A stretch of DNA of 27,186 nt from an uncultured Bacilli bacterium (GTDB taxonomy: Bacteria; Bacillota_I; Bacilli_A; RF39; UBA660), in contig CAKOID010000008.1 in the NCBI GenBank assembly GCA_934086355.1, positions 1-27,186 of the forward strand, in the 5' to 3' direction. Below the pieces are notes generated by a model. That model worked only from the letters and a program-made list of their open reading frames with translations. It was not told where the DNA came from and did not search any database. The position numbers and the translations under genes are program-made. Every line of letters begins with the position of its first letter. Position 1 is the first letter of the stretch. Below are positions 6,885-15,440 of the stretch, one piece after another.

Positions 6885-7268
6885 TTACGCCTTTTTAGTA
6901 ACGCGAAACGTTATAGTATTTGTTGTTTGTGCATTAACTTGTTCTAAGTTAATTGTTAATGTATTATTACTAAAACTATATTTATCTTCTCCAAGTGCTA
7001 CATCATTTAACATTACACTTCCAGTTACGAAATCTACTTTACTAGTATCTATTTCATCTGTTAATACTGGATTTAAATATGGAGTATCAGTCAAGTTACT
7101 AATTTTAATTGTATAAGTAAGTGCTCCACTTGCCCAATTTTGTTTATCAGCTTCTTTTGTAATAGTTAACCCACTAATTAGATTAACAACAGATGTATTA
7201 GAAGTTATTGATGTAGAAACATTATTATAATTACCAACAGCGGTTACTATATTAGTTAATTCGTTCAT
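6885..7268 (-). CDS. DUF11-domain protein without signal peptide (paralogue B)
   Basis: This 127-aa protein begins MNELTNIVTAVGNYN and carries one DUF11 domain (LTITKEADKQNWASGALTYT, VLTDEIDTSKVDFVTGSVML, NTITFRVTKKA). It aligns along its whole length with the plus-strand protein at 4418-4801, so the two arose by duplication. I use the ATG at 7268, 5 nt after AGGAGG; the GTG at 7274 overlaps that ribosome site. No signal peptide or anchor is visible. It is separated by a terminator from the wall-anchored gene upstream. The conserved N-terminal pattern in both copies may be a targeting or assembly segment (inference). Confidence 0.8.
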   Translation of the reverse strand: MNELTNIVTAVGNYNNVSTSITSNTSVVNLISGLTITKEADKQNWASGALTYTIKISNLTDTPYLNPVLTDEIDTSKVDFVTGSVMLNDVALGEDKYSFSNNTLTINLEQVNAQTTNTITFRVTKKA

Positions 7269-7293
7269 AGTCACCTCCTACATTTAAATATAT

Positions 7294-7323
7294 GAAAAGA
7301 AATTAGTTCTAAAAACCAATTTC
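7294..7323 (-). terminator. Terminator after the NPKTS surface protein
   Basis: On the minus strand a 10-bp stem (GAAAUUGGUU with AACUAAUUUC, one G-U) is followed by a short U-tract (7294-7298 on the plus strand as A). It lies just downstream of the stop at 7329. The U-tract is short, so read-through into the DUF11 gene is possible. Confidence 0.55.
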
Positions 7324-7328
7324 TCTAT

Positions 7329-8726
7329 CTAATTAACTTTCTTTTTTAAAACAATTAATGATGTTAAAGATAAAATACTTATTATAAAATAAATAATTAT
7401 ATTATCACTTGTTTTAGGATTTGCAACATTTGTATTAGATGTTTTTTCTGTTGCAACTATTCCATAATGACTTAAATGTGATGTTTCAAAAACTAAATAT
7501 CCATCTTCTATAGTTGTTGATATAGTTTCTTTTATTTCATCATTAGTTATATAAACAACTTTATATTCTTTATAACCTTTTAAATTTTCTGGTAAAGCAA
7601 TTTTTATTTTCATTTTAGTATCACTAATTTTAACTACTTGACCGTTTTCTAACATATTTATATCTACTATATATTTAACATTTTTATTTGACAAATTATT
7701 ACTTACTTCAATTTGTTTAATATCTAAAGTATAGTTTTTACTAACTTCTTTTTCAAAAATAATACTACCTTTTATTGTACTAGAACTTTCGATTTCTTTT
7801 ACACTATCTTGAGTAGGCTTTTCTATAGATGTTGGTGTTATTGTTAAATCTGGATACATTCTCCATGTTGTTTGAAATTCATCTACATTTGTTTCTTCTT
7901 CCCAATCAGATACTCTATAATTATAATATTTACCATTTATTTTTAATTTAGTATCTCTTGTAAAAGTATATCCTTCTTTAGCTTTAAAATATAAAATATA
8001 CTGATATTCTTTTCCACTTTCAAATGTAGTGATTTGTTTATCATATCCTTTATTAAAGAATTCAGCAGATGTTATACCTGAACCGTCTTTTGCTTCCCAA
8101 CATTCAAACTGATATACGTATGTTGATTCATTAGATGTTTTTCCTGTAAATACAGGTTTATCTCCCGCATTAAAACTGATTGTTGCATTATTTAACTCTA
8201 TAACATCAATACGTTTTAATTGAACTGGTTTTGTAGGTTTTATTGTTTTCACAGCAGTTATAAAAAGTTTTGTTCCAGAATTAGTTATATTTTTACTATT
8301 TATATTTGTTCCATTTATTCTTACTGAACTATTATTTCCAAATTTATTTTCATCTTTTGCCTTAAGAGAAATACTATACATATAAGTTTTTCCTTCTTCA
8401 AAAGCAGTTATTTTTTTATCTTGTGAAAGCGCATTATTTTTGTTTTCATCAGAATACCAAAATTTTACTGGAACAGCCTCACCATTTTCATTAGTTTCCA
8501 TTTCTTCCCAGTATTCATACTCTATATCATATAAACTATCCCATGGATCACATTTATAAGCTTTTGCTTCTGGCTTATCTCCTGGATTATAATTAAATTT
8601 TACACCCTCGATGTCTATATTTGCTGTACTCAAATCCAAATCTTCTGCAAAAGTAGTTATTGGTGCAATACATACAGCGAACAAAAACATTAATATAGTT
8701 GTAATAAGTATTTTACTTTTCTTCAT
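7329..8726 (-). CDS. Wall-anchored surface protein with NPKTS sorting signal
   Basis: The 465-aa protein has a clear signal peptide (MKKSK, hydrophobic core, cleavage likely after TTFA near residue 27). Two related domains of about 120 residues follow (about 33-165 and 170-300), sharing FNYNPGDKP/FNAGDKP, a Trp-Glu region, a KITAFEEGKTYMY/QITTFESGKEYQY strand and a RINGTN/KINGKYY strand. A third beta domain covers about 310-430. The C-terminus is NPKTSD (from residue 436), a hydrophobic helix and KKKVN: a sortase-type signal with NPxTS instead of LPxTG. No sortase lies in this window. Its start is coupled to the upstream gene, whose stop forms part of the AGGAG site. Confidence 0.85.
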   Translation of the reverse strand: MKKSKILITTILMFLFAVCIAPITTFAEDLDLSTANIDIEGVKFNYNPGDKPEAKAYKCDPWDSLYDIEYEYWEEMETNENGEAVPVKFWYSDENKNNALSQDKKITAFEEGKTYMYSISLKAKDENKFGNNSSVRINGTNINSKNITNSGTKLFITAVKTIKPTKPVQLKRIDVIELNNATISFNAGDKPVFTGKTSNESTYVYQFECWEAKDGSGITSAEFFNKGYDKQITTFESGKEYQYILYFKAKEGYTFTRDTKLKINGKYYNYRVSDWEEETNVDEFQTTWRMYPDLTITPTSIEKPTQDSVKEIESSSTIKGSIIFEKEVSKNYTLDIKQIEVSNNLSNKNVKYIVDINMLENGQVVKISDTKMKIKIALPENLKGYKEYKVVYITNDEIKETISTTIEDGYLVFETSHLSHYGIVATEKTSNTNVANPKTSDNIIIYFIISILSLTSLIVLKKKVN

Positions 8727-8738
8727 AATTATTTTCTC

Positions 8739-9278
8739 CTAACATTCTTTCTTCTTTTTATTAATTATTATAGTTGTAATAATTCCTATCATAGACACTA
8801 CAAATAGTACAAAATATGTTCTAATATCATCACTTGTTTGTGGATTCTTAATAGTTTCCTTTACTTCATTTTTTACTTCACTAATAGTAAATTTGCTTTC
8901 TGCTACTCCACCATCATTAAACAATACTTTTAATGTATGTTCACCTACACTTAATTTACTAACATAATCTTTTTTTAATGTAATTATTGTACTACCACTT
9001 TCAGAAGTATAATTATTTACATCAACTAATATATCATCAATATATACTTTACCACCATTTTGAAATAAGCTATAATCTGCATCAATTCTAAATCTAGCAT
9101 TATCACTTTGATTAATTATATACTTTTGATTTTCACCTTCTAAAAATTTATATTTTATTTCTTTTTGTGTTTCTTTTTGTGTTTCTTTTTCTTCAGTTTC
9201 ATTTACATATTTAAATGTAAAATCATAAGTACATCTGGTATAGTAATCATATCTTGTTTCATATATAAACACCACCAT
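8739..9278 (-). pseudogene. C-terminal part of a frameshifted NPQTS-anchored surface protein
   Basis: This 179-codon frame overlaps the end of the signal-peptide-bearing ORF upstream by 20 bp and lies in the +1 frame relative to it. It has no signal peptide or proper ribosome site. It contains a short KETQKETQKE repeat (tandem 12-bp units near 9163-9190) and a beta domain with VYIDDILVDV and SVGEHTLKVLFNDGG. It ends with an NPQTSDD sorting motif (residue 145 on), a hydrophobic helix and KKKKEC. Joined to the 258-residue upstream part it would give a normal secreted, wall-anchored protein of about 430 aa. One extra base near 9260-9275 explains the split. Alternatives are assembly error or reversible frame switching. 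Confidence 0.7.
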
Positions 9279-10035
9279 CCGAACCGGTAAAATTCAATTT
9301 AGAACCTGTATATTGAGTATGAAATTCTTTAAAAACTTCACTTTGTTTAGTTCTAGCATTTACTGCAGTTAATATTGCTTTATTTTCTAACCTATTTCCA
9401 ACTATCTTTATAACAGCTTCACTTTCATTGTCTGTTACTACTAAACCATTATTGTTTCTTTTATAATATAGTGTTTTATCTAAATCTGCAAATGATTTTA
9501 ATCCTTCTGTTAACTCATCATTTTTAGAAAAATCGATTACATATTCTTTCTCATTAGTCAAATCAATTACACCTTTTGATGTTATATTTTCATAAACGTT
9601 TTCAACCTTTGTATTAATAGATGTTAATATTCTTTCAAGTTTAACATCTAATGAACCACTAAATTTACTTGATTCTAACTTAAAAGTAGATTTAGTTTCA
9701 CCTACTATTGTTGTCATAGGGTAATACCAATTATTAATATTTAATTTTATAGGTATATTAACACCTGCAACACTTGTATCTTCAATTTCTTCAATTACAA
9801 ACTTGTACTCTGCTTCATTTAAATCAATTACCATATTATTTGAAATATCAGTAACTAAATCATCGCCTTTGAATAACTGTACCTTTGCTTTCTTGCTATA
9901 TTCTACATAACCATCATGAATTGTTCCACCTTTAAAATTCAAAGTTACTTCATTTCCATTTTCTGCTTTTACATTAGTAACAAACAAAAATGATACTAAT
10001 ACTAATAATACTCCAAATATTTTATTTTTCCTCAT
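9259..10035 (-). pseudogene. N-terminal part of the frameshifted surface protein
   Basis: This 258-aa frame has a signal peptide (MRKNKIFGVLLVLVSF..., cleavage after VKA near residue 24). The mature region is beta-rich, with EVTLNFKGGTI and KVQLFKGDDLV segments. It stops at TGA soon after GSDGGVYI, without an anchor. The continuation (YETRYDYYTRC...) is in the next frame and carries the NPQTS sorting signal. Read alone it would be a secreted, unanchored protein. A good ribosome site (AAGGAG) and a strong promoter lie upstream, so it is expressed or was until recently. The Gly-Gly-Val codons and a TATATAT stretch near 9262-9275 are plausible slippage sites. Confidence 0.7.
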
Positions 10036-10060
10036 AATATTCTCCTTTTCTATAATTCAA

Positions 10061-10089
10061 ATTATATTAAATAATACTTTTATCTTCAA
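10061..10089 (-). promoter_or_regulatory. Promoter of the surface-protein operon
   Basis: Minus-strand TTGAAG (10084-10089) and TATAAT (10061-10066) are separated by exactly 17 nt. The start codon follows about 20 nt after the expected transcription start. It drives the frameshifted gene and probably the NPKTS gene. Confidence 0.75.
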
Positions 10090-10120
10090 TAAAATTGACA
10101 AAAATAGCATTGACTTTTTG

Positions 10121-10149
10121 GAAAGAAAAAAGAATACTATACAGCATTC
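10121..10149 (-). terminator. Intrinsic terminator of the core operon after ung
   Basis: On the minus strand GAAUGCU pairs with AGUAUUC (7 bp, one G-U, GUAU loop), followed by U6CUUU. It lies 25 nt past the ung stop and just upstream of the surface-operon promoter. Confidence 0.8.
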
Positions 10150-10173
10150 TATATTTTTAACTAAATTTACTTC

Positions 10174-10836
10174 CTATTTAACAGTCCAATCAATTGGACT
10201 TTTCCCATTATCAACTAATATTTTATTACATTTACTAAAAGGTCTACTTCCAAAGAAACCATATCTAGCACTAAAAGGACTTGGATGTGCAGATTCTATT
10301 ATAAAATGTTTAGGATTTGTTATTAAGTTTTTCTTACTTCTTGCAAAAGCTCCCCATAATATATATACAACTACATCATCTTTCTTTTCAATTCTTTTTA
10401 TTATCTCATCAGTGAAATCTTGCCAACCTAAATCTTTATGACTAGCAGGTGTATCTTTTCTAACAGTCAACACTGCATTAAGTAATAGTACTCCTTCTTT
10501 AGCCCAACAAGTTAAATTACCACTATTACTAGGTTCTATACCTAAATCATCATATAATTCTTTATATATATTTTTTAAACTAGGAGGTAATTTAGGACAC
10601 AATACACTAAATGATAATCCATGTGCTTCTCCTACACCATGATAAGGATCTTGCCCAACAATTACGACTTTAACATCTTTATATGGAGTCAATTTAATTG
10701 CATTAAATACTTCTTGCTTAATAGGAAAACAAGTACTTTTTCTATACTCTTCATTTACTCTTATAATTAAATTTCTAAACTCTTCACTTTCAAATACATC
10801 TTTTAAAATTATATCCCAATCATTACCTATTTTCAT
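10174..10836 (-). CDS. ung: Uracil-DNA glycosylase, family 1
   Basis: The enzyme removes uracil from DNA as the first step of base-excision repair. The 220-aa length is typical. The water-activating loop GQDPYHG is at residues 61-67 (catalytic Asp 63), LSFSV follows as the uracil-binding strand, and the Leu-intercalation loop HPSPFSA with its catalytic His is at 184-190. AAGGAG lies upstream of the ATG. It is the last gene of the dnaB-M23-walJ-rlmH-ung run, 9 bp after rlmH, and is followed by a terminator. Confidence 0.97.
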   Translation of the reverse strand: MKIGNDWDIILKDVFESEEFRNLIIRVNEEYRKSTCFPIKQEVFNAIKLTPYKDVKVVIVGQDPYHGVGEAHGLSFSVLCPKLPPSLKNIYKELYDDLGIEPSNSGNLTCWAKEGVLLLNAVLTVRKDTPASHKDLGWQDFTDEIIKRIEKKDDVVVYILWGAFARSKKNLITNPKHFIIESAHPSPFSARYGFFGSRPFSKCNKILVDNGKSPIDWTVK

Positions 10837-10845
10837 ATTTACTCC

Positions 10846-11280
10846 TTATTTATGATACGTTTCATTATTTAATATTTTAAAACTTCTATATATTTGTTCT
10901 ACTAAAAAAGCTCTAAAAAGTCCATGAGGAAAAGTTAAATCACTAAATGATAATTTATAATTAGACATATCTTTTATACTATTATCTATTCCATCTGAAC
11001 CGCCTATAATGAATGTTATATTACCATAAGTCATTAACCAATTATCAATTTTCTTACTAAATTCTATACTATTCATTTTATTACCATTAATTTCCATAGT
11101 AACAATATAATCTTTTTTATTAATATATTTTTTTATTTCATAACCTTCACTTATAATATCAGAATCTTTTAATTCAATTATTTCTAATTTATGATATTTA
11201 TTAACTCTATTTTTATAATCATTAACTAATTCAATTAAATATTTTTCTTTTAATTTTCCAACACATATTATTTTTATCAT
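10846..11280 (-). CDS. rlmH: 23S rRNA (pseudouridine1915-N3)-methyltransferase
   Basis: RlmH is a SPOUT methyltransferase that methylates pseudouridine 1915 in helix 69 of 23S rRNA on assembled ribosomes. The 144-aa protein starts MIKIICVGKLKEKY and has the SAM-binding knot FIIGGSDGID (about 90-99). Its end, FPHGLFRAFLVEQIYRSFKI and then NNETYHK, matches the conserved C-terminus (usually HPYHK), though the protein is about 12 residues shorter than common forms. Its ATG overlaps the TGA of the walJ gene (ATGA), as often seen in Bacillota, where the two are neighbours. Confidence 0.95.
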   Translation of the reverse strand: MIKIICVGKLKEKYLIELVNDYKNRVNKYHKLEIIELKDSDIISEGYEIKKYINKKDYIVTMEINGNKMNSIEFSKKIDNWLMTYGNITFIIGGSDGIDNSIKDMSNYKLSFSDLTFPHGLFRAFLVEQIYRSFKILNNETYHK

Positions 11281-12041
11281 AATATAAAATCCTTTGTTTT
11301 TTCATTTTGTTTAGCTATAAAAATATTATTAAAATCTACATTATATTCCATTAATGTATTACATAATGTTTTCATTGCTATTTCTTCTGTATTATTTTCA
11401 TGTGACAAGTGAGCTAATACAACGTAATTTGTATTATTACCAATTAATTTAGATAAATAGAATGATGATGCCTGATTTGACAAGTGCCCTCTATCTGATA
11501 ATACTCTTTGTTTTAACCAAGGAGGATATTTTCCATGCATAAGCATTTCTACATCATGATTGCTTTCCATTACATACATATTTTTATTATAAATTTTATT
11601 AAAGTATTTATTATTTATATATCCTGTATCTGTAATATATACTAATGATTTATTATTTGATGTAAATATATATCCTATAGATTCACTAGCATCATGACTA
11701 GTTTTTATTGTTTCAACTAAGACATCTTCTAATTCTATAATATTATCTAAAAACAAAATATTATCATAATCTTTTAAGTATTCTAAATCATTAAACATCT
11801 TTTTACCTAAACATATTGTAGGATTATTTTTCTTTATAAATGTTTCTAATGCTCCAACGTGGTCTTTATGGGTATGAGTCAAAAATATATAATTTATATC
11901 ACTAGGTGTTAATTCAAAGTATGCTAATTGTTCTTTTATATATTTTAAATTCATACCCGCATCAATAAGAATATTAAGTTTTTCTGTTCTTATTAATGTA
12001 CTATTTCCTTTAGAACCACTCGCAAGTACGCTCACTAACAT
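11277..12041 (-). CDS. walJ: Metallo-beta-lactamase-fold exonuclease-like protein WalJ/YycJ
   Basis: The protein (254 aa from the chosen start) begins MLVSVLASGSKGNST, the hallmark of YycJ/VicX. The metal-binding HTHKDHVG sits at about residues 56-63, with further ligand-like residues in ITDTGY, ESNHD and HLSHEN. Homologues sit in the WalKR locus or near the origin and have been linked to DNA replication/repair coordination and cell-wall homeostasis; the fold is that of MBL nucleases. I prefer the ATG at 12041 because GGGAG lies 9 nt upstream. An upstream in-frame ATG at 12059 lacks this and would lengthen the overlap with the M23 gene. No WalKR genes are present here. Confidence 0.93.
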   Translation of the reverse strand: MLVSVLASGSKGNSTLIRTEKLNILIDAGMNLKYIKEQLAYFELTPSDINYIFLTHTHKDHVGALETFIKKNNPTICLGKKMFNDLEYLKDYDNILFLDNIIELEDVLVETIKTSHDASESIGYIFTSNNKSLVYITDTGYINNKYFNKIYNKNMYVMESNHDVEMLMHGKYPPWLKQRVLSDRGHLSNQASSFYLSKLIGNNTNYVVLAHLSHENNTEEIAMKTLCNTLMEYNVDFNNIFIAKQNEKTKDFIL

Positions 12042-13573
12042 GAGAATATGCTCCCGCATGGATTAACAAATTTTCCACCTTGATATGGATAACCTATTGA
12101 TACACCTAGATGTAAATGTGTTCCTGTAGAGAATCCTGAGTTACCCATGGTTCCTACTTGTTGTCCTCTAGATACAGTTTGTCCTACACTTACAGTATAT
12201 TTCGCTAAGTGCATGTATTGTGTAAAATAATTATTTCCATGTTGTACATAAACATAAGTACCCATACTAGAATGATATCCAGTTTCAACTACAATTCCAT
12301 CACCAACAGCAAATACTGGTGAGCCATAACCACATCCAGAAATATCTATTCCTTTATGTAAACTACCCCAACGATAAGCAAATCTACTAGTAATAACATA
12401 TGGTGTTATTGTTGGCCAACTCCATGAATCATTTGTAAAAGATACATCATAGAATTCATAACCACCACTACTATATTCTGGTGCTTTAGTACCACGTTTA
12501 ACAATTTTATTAACAGCAGGTACTAATTCTGTTTTATTAGTAATATATAGTCCTTGTATTTCACCATTAATATATTGAATTTTTTCTGTTACACGAGTTT
12601 CTCCATTTTCACCCTCTTGTATAGTTTCATTATTACCTCTATATTTTGTATCATCATCTTGATATTCAGTTTCAAAAGGAACATCAACATCTTCAACTTT
12701 TTCCTCTTCATAAACAATACTAACAACAGGATTGATTAATGCTGTATTTACTTCTTGTCCACTAGTTAATAAAACTTTTGAACTAGTAAATTCTGGGTTA
12801 GCAACTAAAAACTCATCTACGTTTAAGTTATTAGCTTCCGCAACACTGGTTATATCATCACCTTCACGTACAGTATATTTTTTACCTTCATCTAATGTTC
12901 CAAATAATAAATATTTACTAATATCACTACTATTAGTATAAATATATTCTTCTGTACTTAAATAAGCTTTTTTTATTTTTATATCTTCATTCCAATAAAC
13001 ATTTTCAATTGTAGAACCTGTTTCAGTTATTTCAGTTTGAGTACCATTTTTATATTTATCTAAAGTTTCAGTTCCAACAAACGCTGCTATTGTATTATAA
13101 AAACCATCTTCAAAATCACTTTTCTTAAGAACATTCATATGTACTGGATCTTTTTTTATAGTCTTCTTTTCATCATTAGAAGAATCATCGGAATTTTCAG
13201 CCTCTTCTTCTTTATATGTTATGGTAACTTCATAACCACTTACAGTAAATGGATCTTTATTTTTTACTTTATTATAAACATCTACAGCAGTACTAACATC
13301 TGTTTCATACGTAGTAACATCTTGTATATCTAATCCACTAGGTGGATATACTTTATCAACCTTATATTTTTCTTTAATTTCAGTTTGTTCTTTATCTATT
13401 AAATTAAGAAATTCATCTTTGTTTTCTAGAAACCCAATACTTTCTCCATTTAAATATACTTGATATAAATTTTTAGGAGTATCTTCTAATTTAGTTTTAA
13501 CTCCAAAAAAGAATATAAAGATACTTATAAATATTGTTATCGTAACCCCCATAACTTTATTAAACGTATCCAT
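12035..13573 (-). CDS. Membrane-anchored LysM-G5-M23 peptidoglycan endopeptidase
   Basis: The 512-aa protein has an N-terminal signal anchor (about 7-24) and a long Lys/Glu-rich extracellular region. A LysM domain (about 232-275, KYTVREGDDITSVAEANNL) and a G5 domain (about 285-362) follow. The C-terminal M23 metallopeptidase domain (about 385-512) has zinc ligands His406 and Asp410 (HKGID) and His488 of HLH (486-488). It should cleave peptide cross-links in peptidoglycan during growth or separation. A C-terminal Cys pair (NPCGSIFSC) is unusual. The gene abuts dnaB (stop followed at once by ATG) and overlaps walJ by 7 bp, so translation is coupled with replication genes. Confidence 0.93.
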   Translation of the reverse strand: MDTFNKVMGVTITIFISIFIFFFGVKTKLEDTPKNLYQVYLNGESIGFLENKDEFLNLIDKEQTEIKEKYKVDKVYPPSGLDIQDVTTYETDVSTAVDVYNKVKNKDPFTVSGYEVTITYKEEEAENSDDSSNDEKKTIKKDPVHMNVLKKSDFEDGFYNTIAAFVGTETLDKYKNGTQTEITETGSTIENVYWNEDIKIKKAYLSTEEYIYTNSSDISKYLLFGTLDEGKKYTVREGDDITSVAEANNLNVDEFLVANPEFTSSKVLLTSGQEVNTALINPVVSIVYEEEKVEDVDVPFETEYQDDDTKYRGNNETIQEGENGETRVTEKIQYINGEIQGLYITNKTELVPAVNKIVKRGTKAPEYSSGGYEFYDVSFTNDSWSWPTITPYVITSRFAYRWGSLHKGIDISGCGYGSPVFAVGDGIVVETGYHSSMGTYVYVQHGNNYFTQYMHLAKYTVSVGQTVSRGQQVGTMGNSGFSTGTHLHLGVSIGYPYQGGKFVNPCGSIFSC

Positions 13574-14920
13574 TTATTCACCTTCCTGTTTTTTTAAATA
13601 ATTTCTAAAATTACTCATCGTTCTTTCGAATAGTAATTCTATTGTTCCAGTACTACCATTACGATGTTTTCCAACAATTAGTTCAGTAACACTTACATTT
13701 GTTTGTTCAGCAGCACTCTTGTTATAGTAATCATCTCTATAAAGGAATGCAACTATATCTGCATCTTGTTCTATAGAACCAGATTCTCTTAAGTCACTCA
13801 TTATTGGTCTTTTATTTTCACGTAATTCTACACTACGTGATAATTGTGCTAACGCAATTACTGGTACACTTAGTTCCATTGCCATTGTTTTAAGTGATCT
13901 TGATATCTCAGATACTTCTTGTTGTCTATTTCCAGCATATCTACTACTTCCTTCAATTAACTGTAAGTAGTCAATTATAACAAGTCCAAGTCCAGGTCCT
14001 TGTGTCGCAAGTCTTCTACATTTAGCACGTATTTCACTAACGCTTATTCCAGATGCATCTTCAATATATAAATTTGTATCTGACAATTCACTCATTGCTT
14101 CATTTACTTTTTTCCAATCATTATGTTCAAGTCTTCCTGTTTTAAGCTTATTCTGATCTATTCCACCTTGTGCAGCAATCATACGCATCGCAAGTTGCTC
14201 TGCACTCATTTCCAAATTGAATAATGCAACATTTTTTTTAGAATTAATTGCTGAATTAACTGCTAAATTTAATGCAAAAGCAGTTTTACCCATTGCAGGA
14301 CGTGCAGCAATAATGATAAGTTCATTTTCATGCAAACCACTAGTAAGTTTATCAAAGTCATAAAATCCTGTTGCTATTCCAGTTATCTCTTTATCATTTT
14401 TTGCTAAGTCTTCTAATCTAGCTTGTGTATTTTTCATTACATCACCAATTGTTTTAAATTCACCAGCTTTTCTAGACTTAGTAACACTAAATATACTTTT
14501 TTCAGCATTATCTATAATATCATTTGTTTCAGTTTCTTCATCAAATGCACTAGTAGTTATTGAAGTACTAACTTCTACTAATTTTCTTCTTAATGCTTTT
14601 TCACGTACTATATCAATATAATAATCTATATTAGCAGCACTAATAACCGAGTCTACTACTTCACTTAAATACTCCAAACCACCTATTGAATTAATATTTT
14701 CACGTTTTTCAATTTCATTGACTAAAACAGTACTATCTAGTGGAATTTTATTTTGATGTAAACTATATATTGCTTCAAATATTCTTTTATTAGCTTCACT
14801 ATAAAACATTTCACTAGTTACTTCTTCACAAACTTTATCCAAAGCATATGTACTTAGGAAACATGCCCCTAATATAGACATTTCTGCTTCTAAATTTTGT
14901 GGCATCTTTCTTTCAGCCAT
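13574..14920 (-). CDS. dnaB: Replicative DNA helicase (DnaB family)
   Basis: The hexameric helicase unwinds DNA at the fork (named DnaC in Bacillus subtilis). The 448-aa length is normal. The N-terminal primase-interacting domain (PQNLEAEMSILG...) covers residues 1-150. Walker A ARPAMGKT is at 206-213 and Walker B LVIIDYLQL has Asp317. The C-terminal motif with SDLRESGSIEQDADIV precedes the arginine-finger region, and no intein is present. AGGAGG lies upstream of the ATG. It is 12 bp downstream of rplI, the usual Bacillota order. Confidence 0.97.
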   Translation of the reverse strand: MAERKMPQNLEAEMSILGACFLSTYALDKVCEEVTSEMFYSEANKRIFEAIYSLHQNKIPLDSTVLVNEIEKRENINSIGGLEYLSEVVDSVISAANIDYYIDIVREKALRRKLVEVSTSITTSAFDEETETNDIIDNAEKSIFSVTKSRKAGEFKTIGDVMKNTQARLEDLAKNDKEITGIATGFYDFDKLTSGLHENELIIIAARPAMGKTAFALNLAVNSAINSKKNVALFNLEMSAEQLAMRMIAAQGGIDQNKLKTGRLEHNDWKKVNEAMSELSDTNLYIEDASGISVSEIRAKCRRLATQGPGLGLVIIDYLQLIEGSSRYAGNRQQEVSEISRSLKTMAMELSVPVIALAQLSRSVELRENKRPIMSDLRESGSIEQDADIVAFLYRDDYYNKSAAEQTNVSVTELIVGKHRNGSTGTIELLFERTMSNFRNYLKKQEGE

Positions 14921-14932
14921 ATCTTAACCCTC

Positions 14933-15370
14933 CTAACAAACTACTACATTTAATATTATAGTAACTCTTTTATGTACCCTAGCTTCGACCTTATGAGTAC
15001 CTAACGTATCAATAACATGATCCATAAAAATAGTTTTTTTATCAATAGTATATCCCATTTTCTTTAATTCTTCACTTATTTGTTTACTACTTATAGTACC
15101 AAAAATCTTTCCATCTTTACCAGATTTAACAGTAAATACGATCTTTTTATTTTCTATTTCTTTTTTAATTTTATTTAATTCACTAACTAATTTATCTTCT
15201 TCATCTTGTTTATTTTTTAATTCATGATTAAGTTTATTCTTAGAACCTTCTGTATATCTAACAGCAAGTCCATTTTTTATCAAAAAGTTATTAGCATATC
15301 CATCACTAACATCTATAACATCATCTTTTTTTCCTTGTTTCTTTACATCTTTTAGTAATATTACTTTCAT
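14933..15370 (-). CDS. rplI: 50S ribosomal protein L9
   Basis: L9 binds 23S rRNA near the L1 stalk base and affects frame maintenance. The 145-aa protein shows the N-domain signature [20 protein letters not shown], then [11 protein letters not shown] with the conserved Gly/Asn, a long charged connecting helix (about 41-75) and the C-domain. A ribosome site AGGGAGGT-like block lies at 15375-15381. It has its own extended -10 promoter after a terminator behind rpsR. The gdpP (yybT) gene, often found between rpsR and rplI in Bacilli, is absent. Confidence 0.97.
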   Translation of the reverse strand: MKVILLKDVKKQGKKDDVIDVSDGYANNFLIKNGLAVRYTEGSKNKLNHELKNKQDEEDKLVSELNKIKKEIENKKIVFTVKSGKDGKIFGTISSKQISEELKKMGYTIDKKTIFMDHVIDTLGTHKVEARVHKRVTIILNVVVC

Positions 15371-15394
15371 ATATACCTCCCAAAATCTAAAAAT

Positions 15395-15403
15395 ATTATA
15401 TCA
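15395..15403 (-). promoter_or_regulatory. Extended -10 promoter of the rplI-dnaB operon
   Basis: TG-A-TATAAT on the minus strand (TATAAT at 15395-15400) lies 25 nt upstream of the rplI ATG, directly after the rpsR terminator. Only T-rich sequence occupies the -35 position. The following run to ung (10174) has no other strong promoter that I can see. Confidence 0.6.
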
Positions 15404-15415
15404 TTTTTTAATACT

Positions 15416-15440
15416 AAAAAAAAGTACGTTATGTACTTTT
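15416..15440 (-). terminator. Intrinsic terminator after rpsR
   Basis: AAAGUAC pairs with GUACUUU around a short AU-rich loop on the minus strand and runs into eight U. It overlaps the rpsR stop region and separates the rpsF operon from rplI. Confidence 0.8.

Noticed and set aside
6875..6900. Programmed +1 frameshift joining the DUF11 gene to the 43-codon frame
   Set aside because: The DUF11 domain ends naturally there, as in its paralogue, and GCG TAA does not allow sensible +1 re-pairing.
9160..9195. CRISPR or other spaced repeat array
   Set aside because: It is a short in-frame tandem repeat coding KETQKETQKE, with no spacers.
10118..10441. Plus-strand frame opposite ung
   Set aside because: It is antisense to a fully convincing uracil-DNA glycosylase and has no family features.
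12554..13333. Several short plus-strand frames within the M23 peptidase gene
   Set aside because: They are antisense to a gene with clear LysM, G5 and M23 motifs; composition is typical of antisense shadows.
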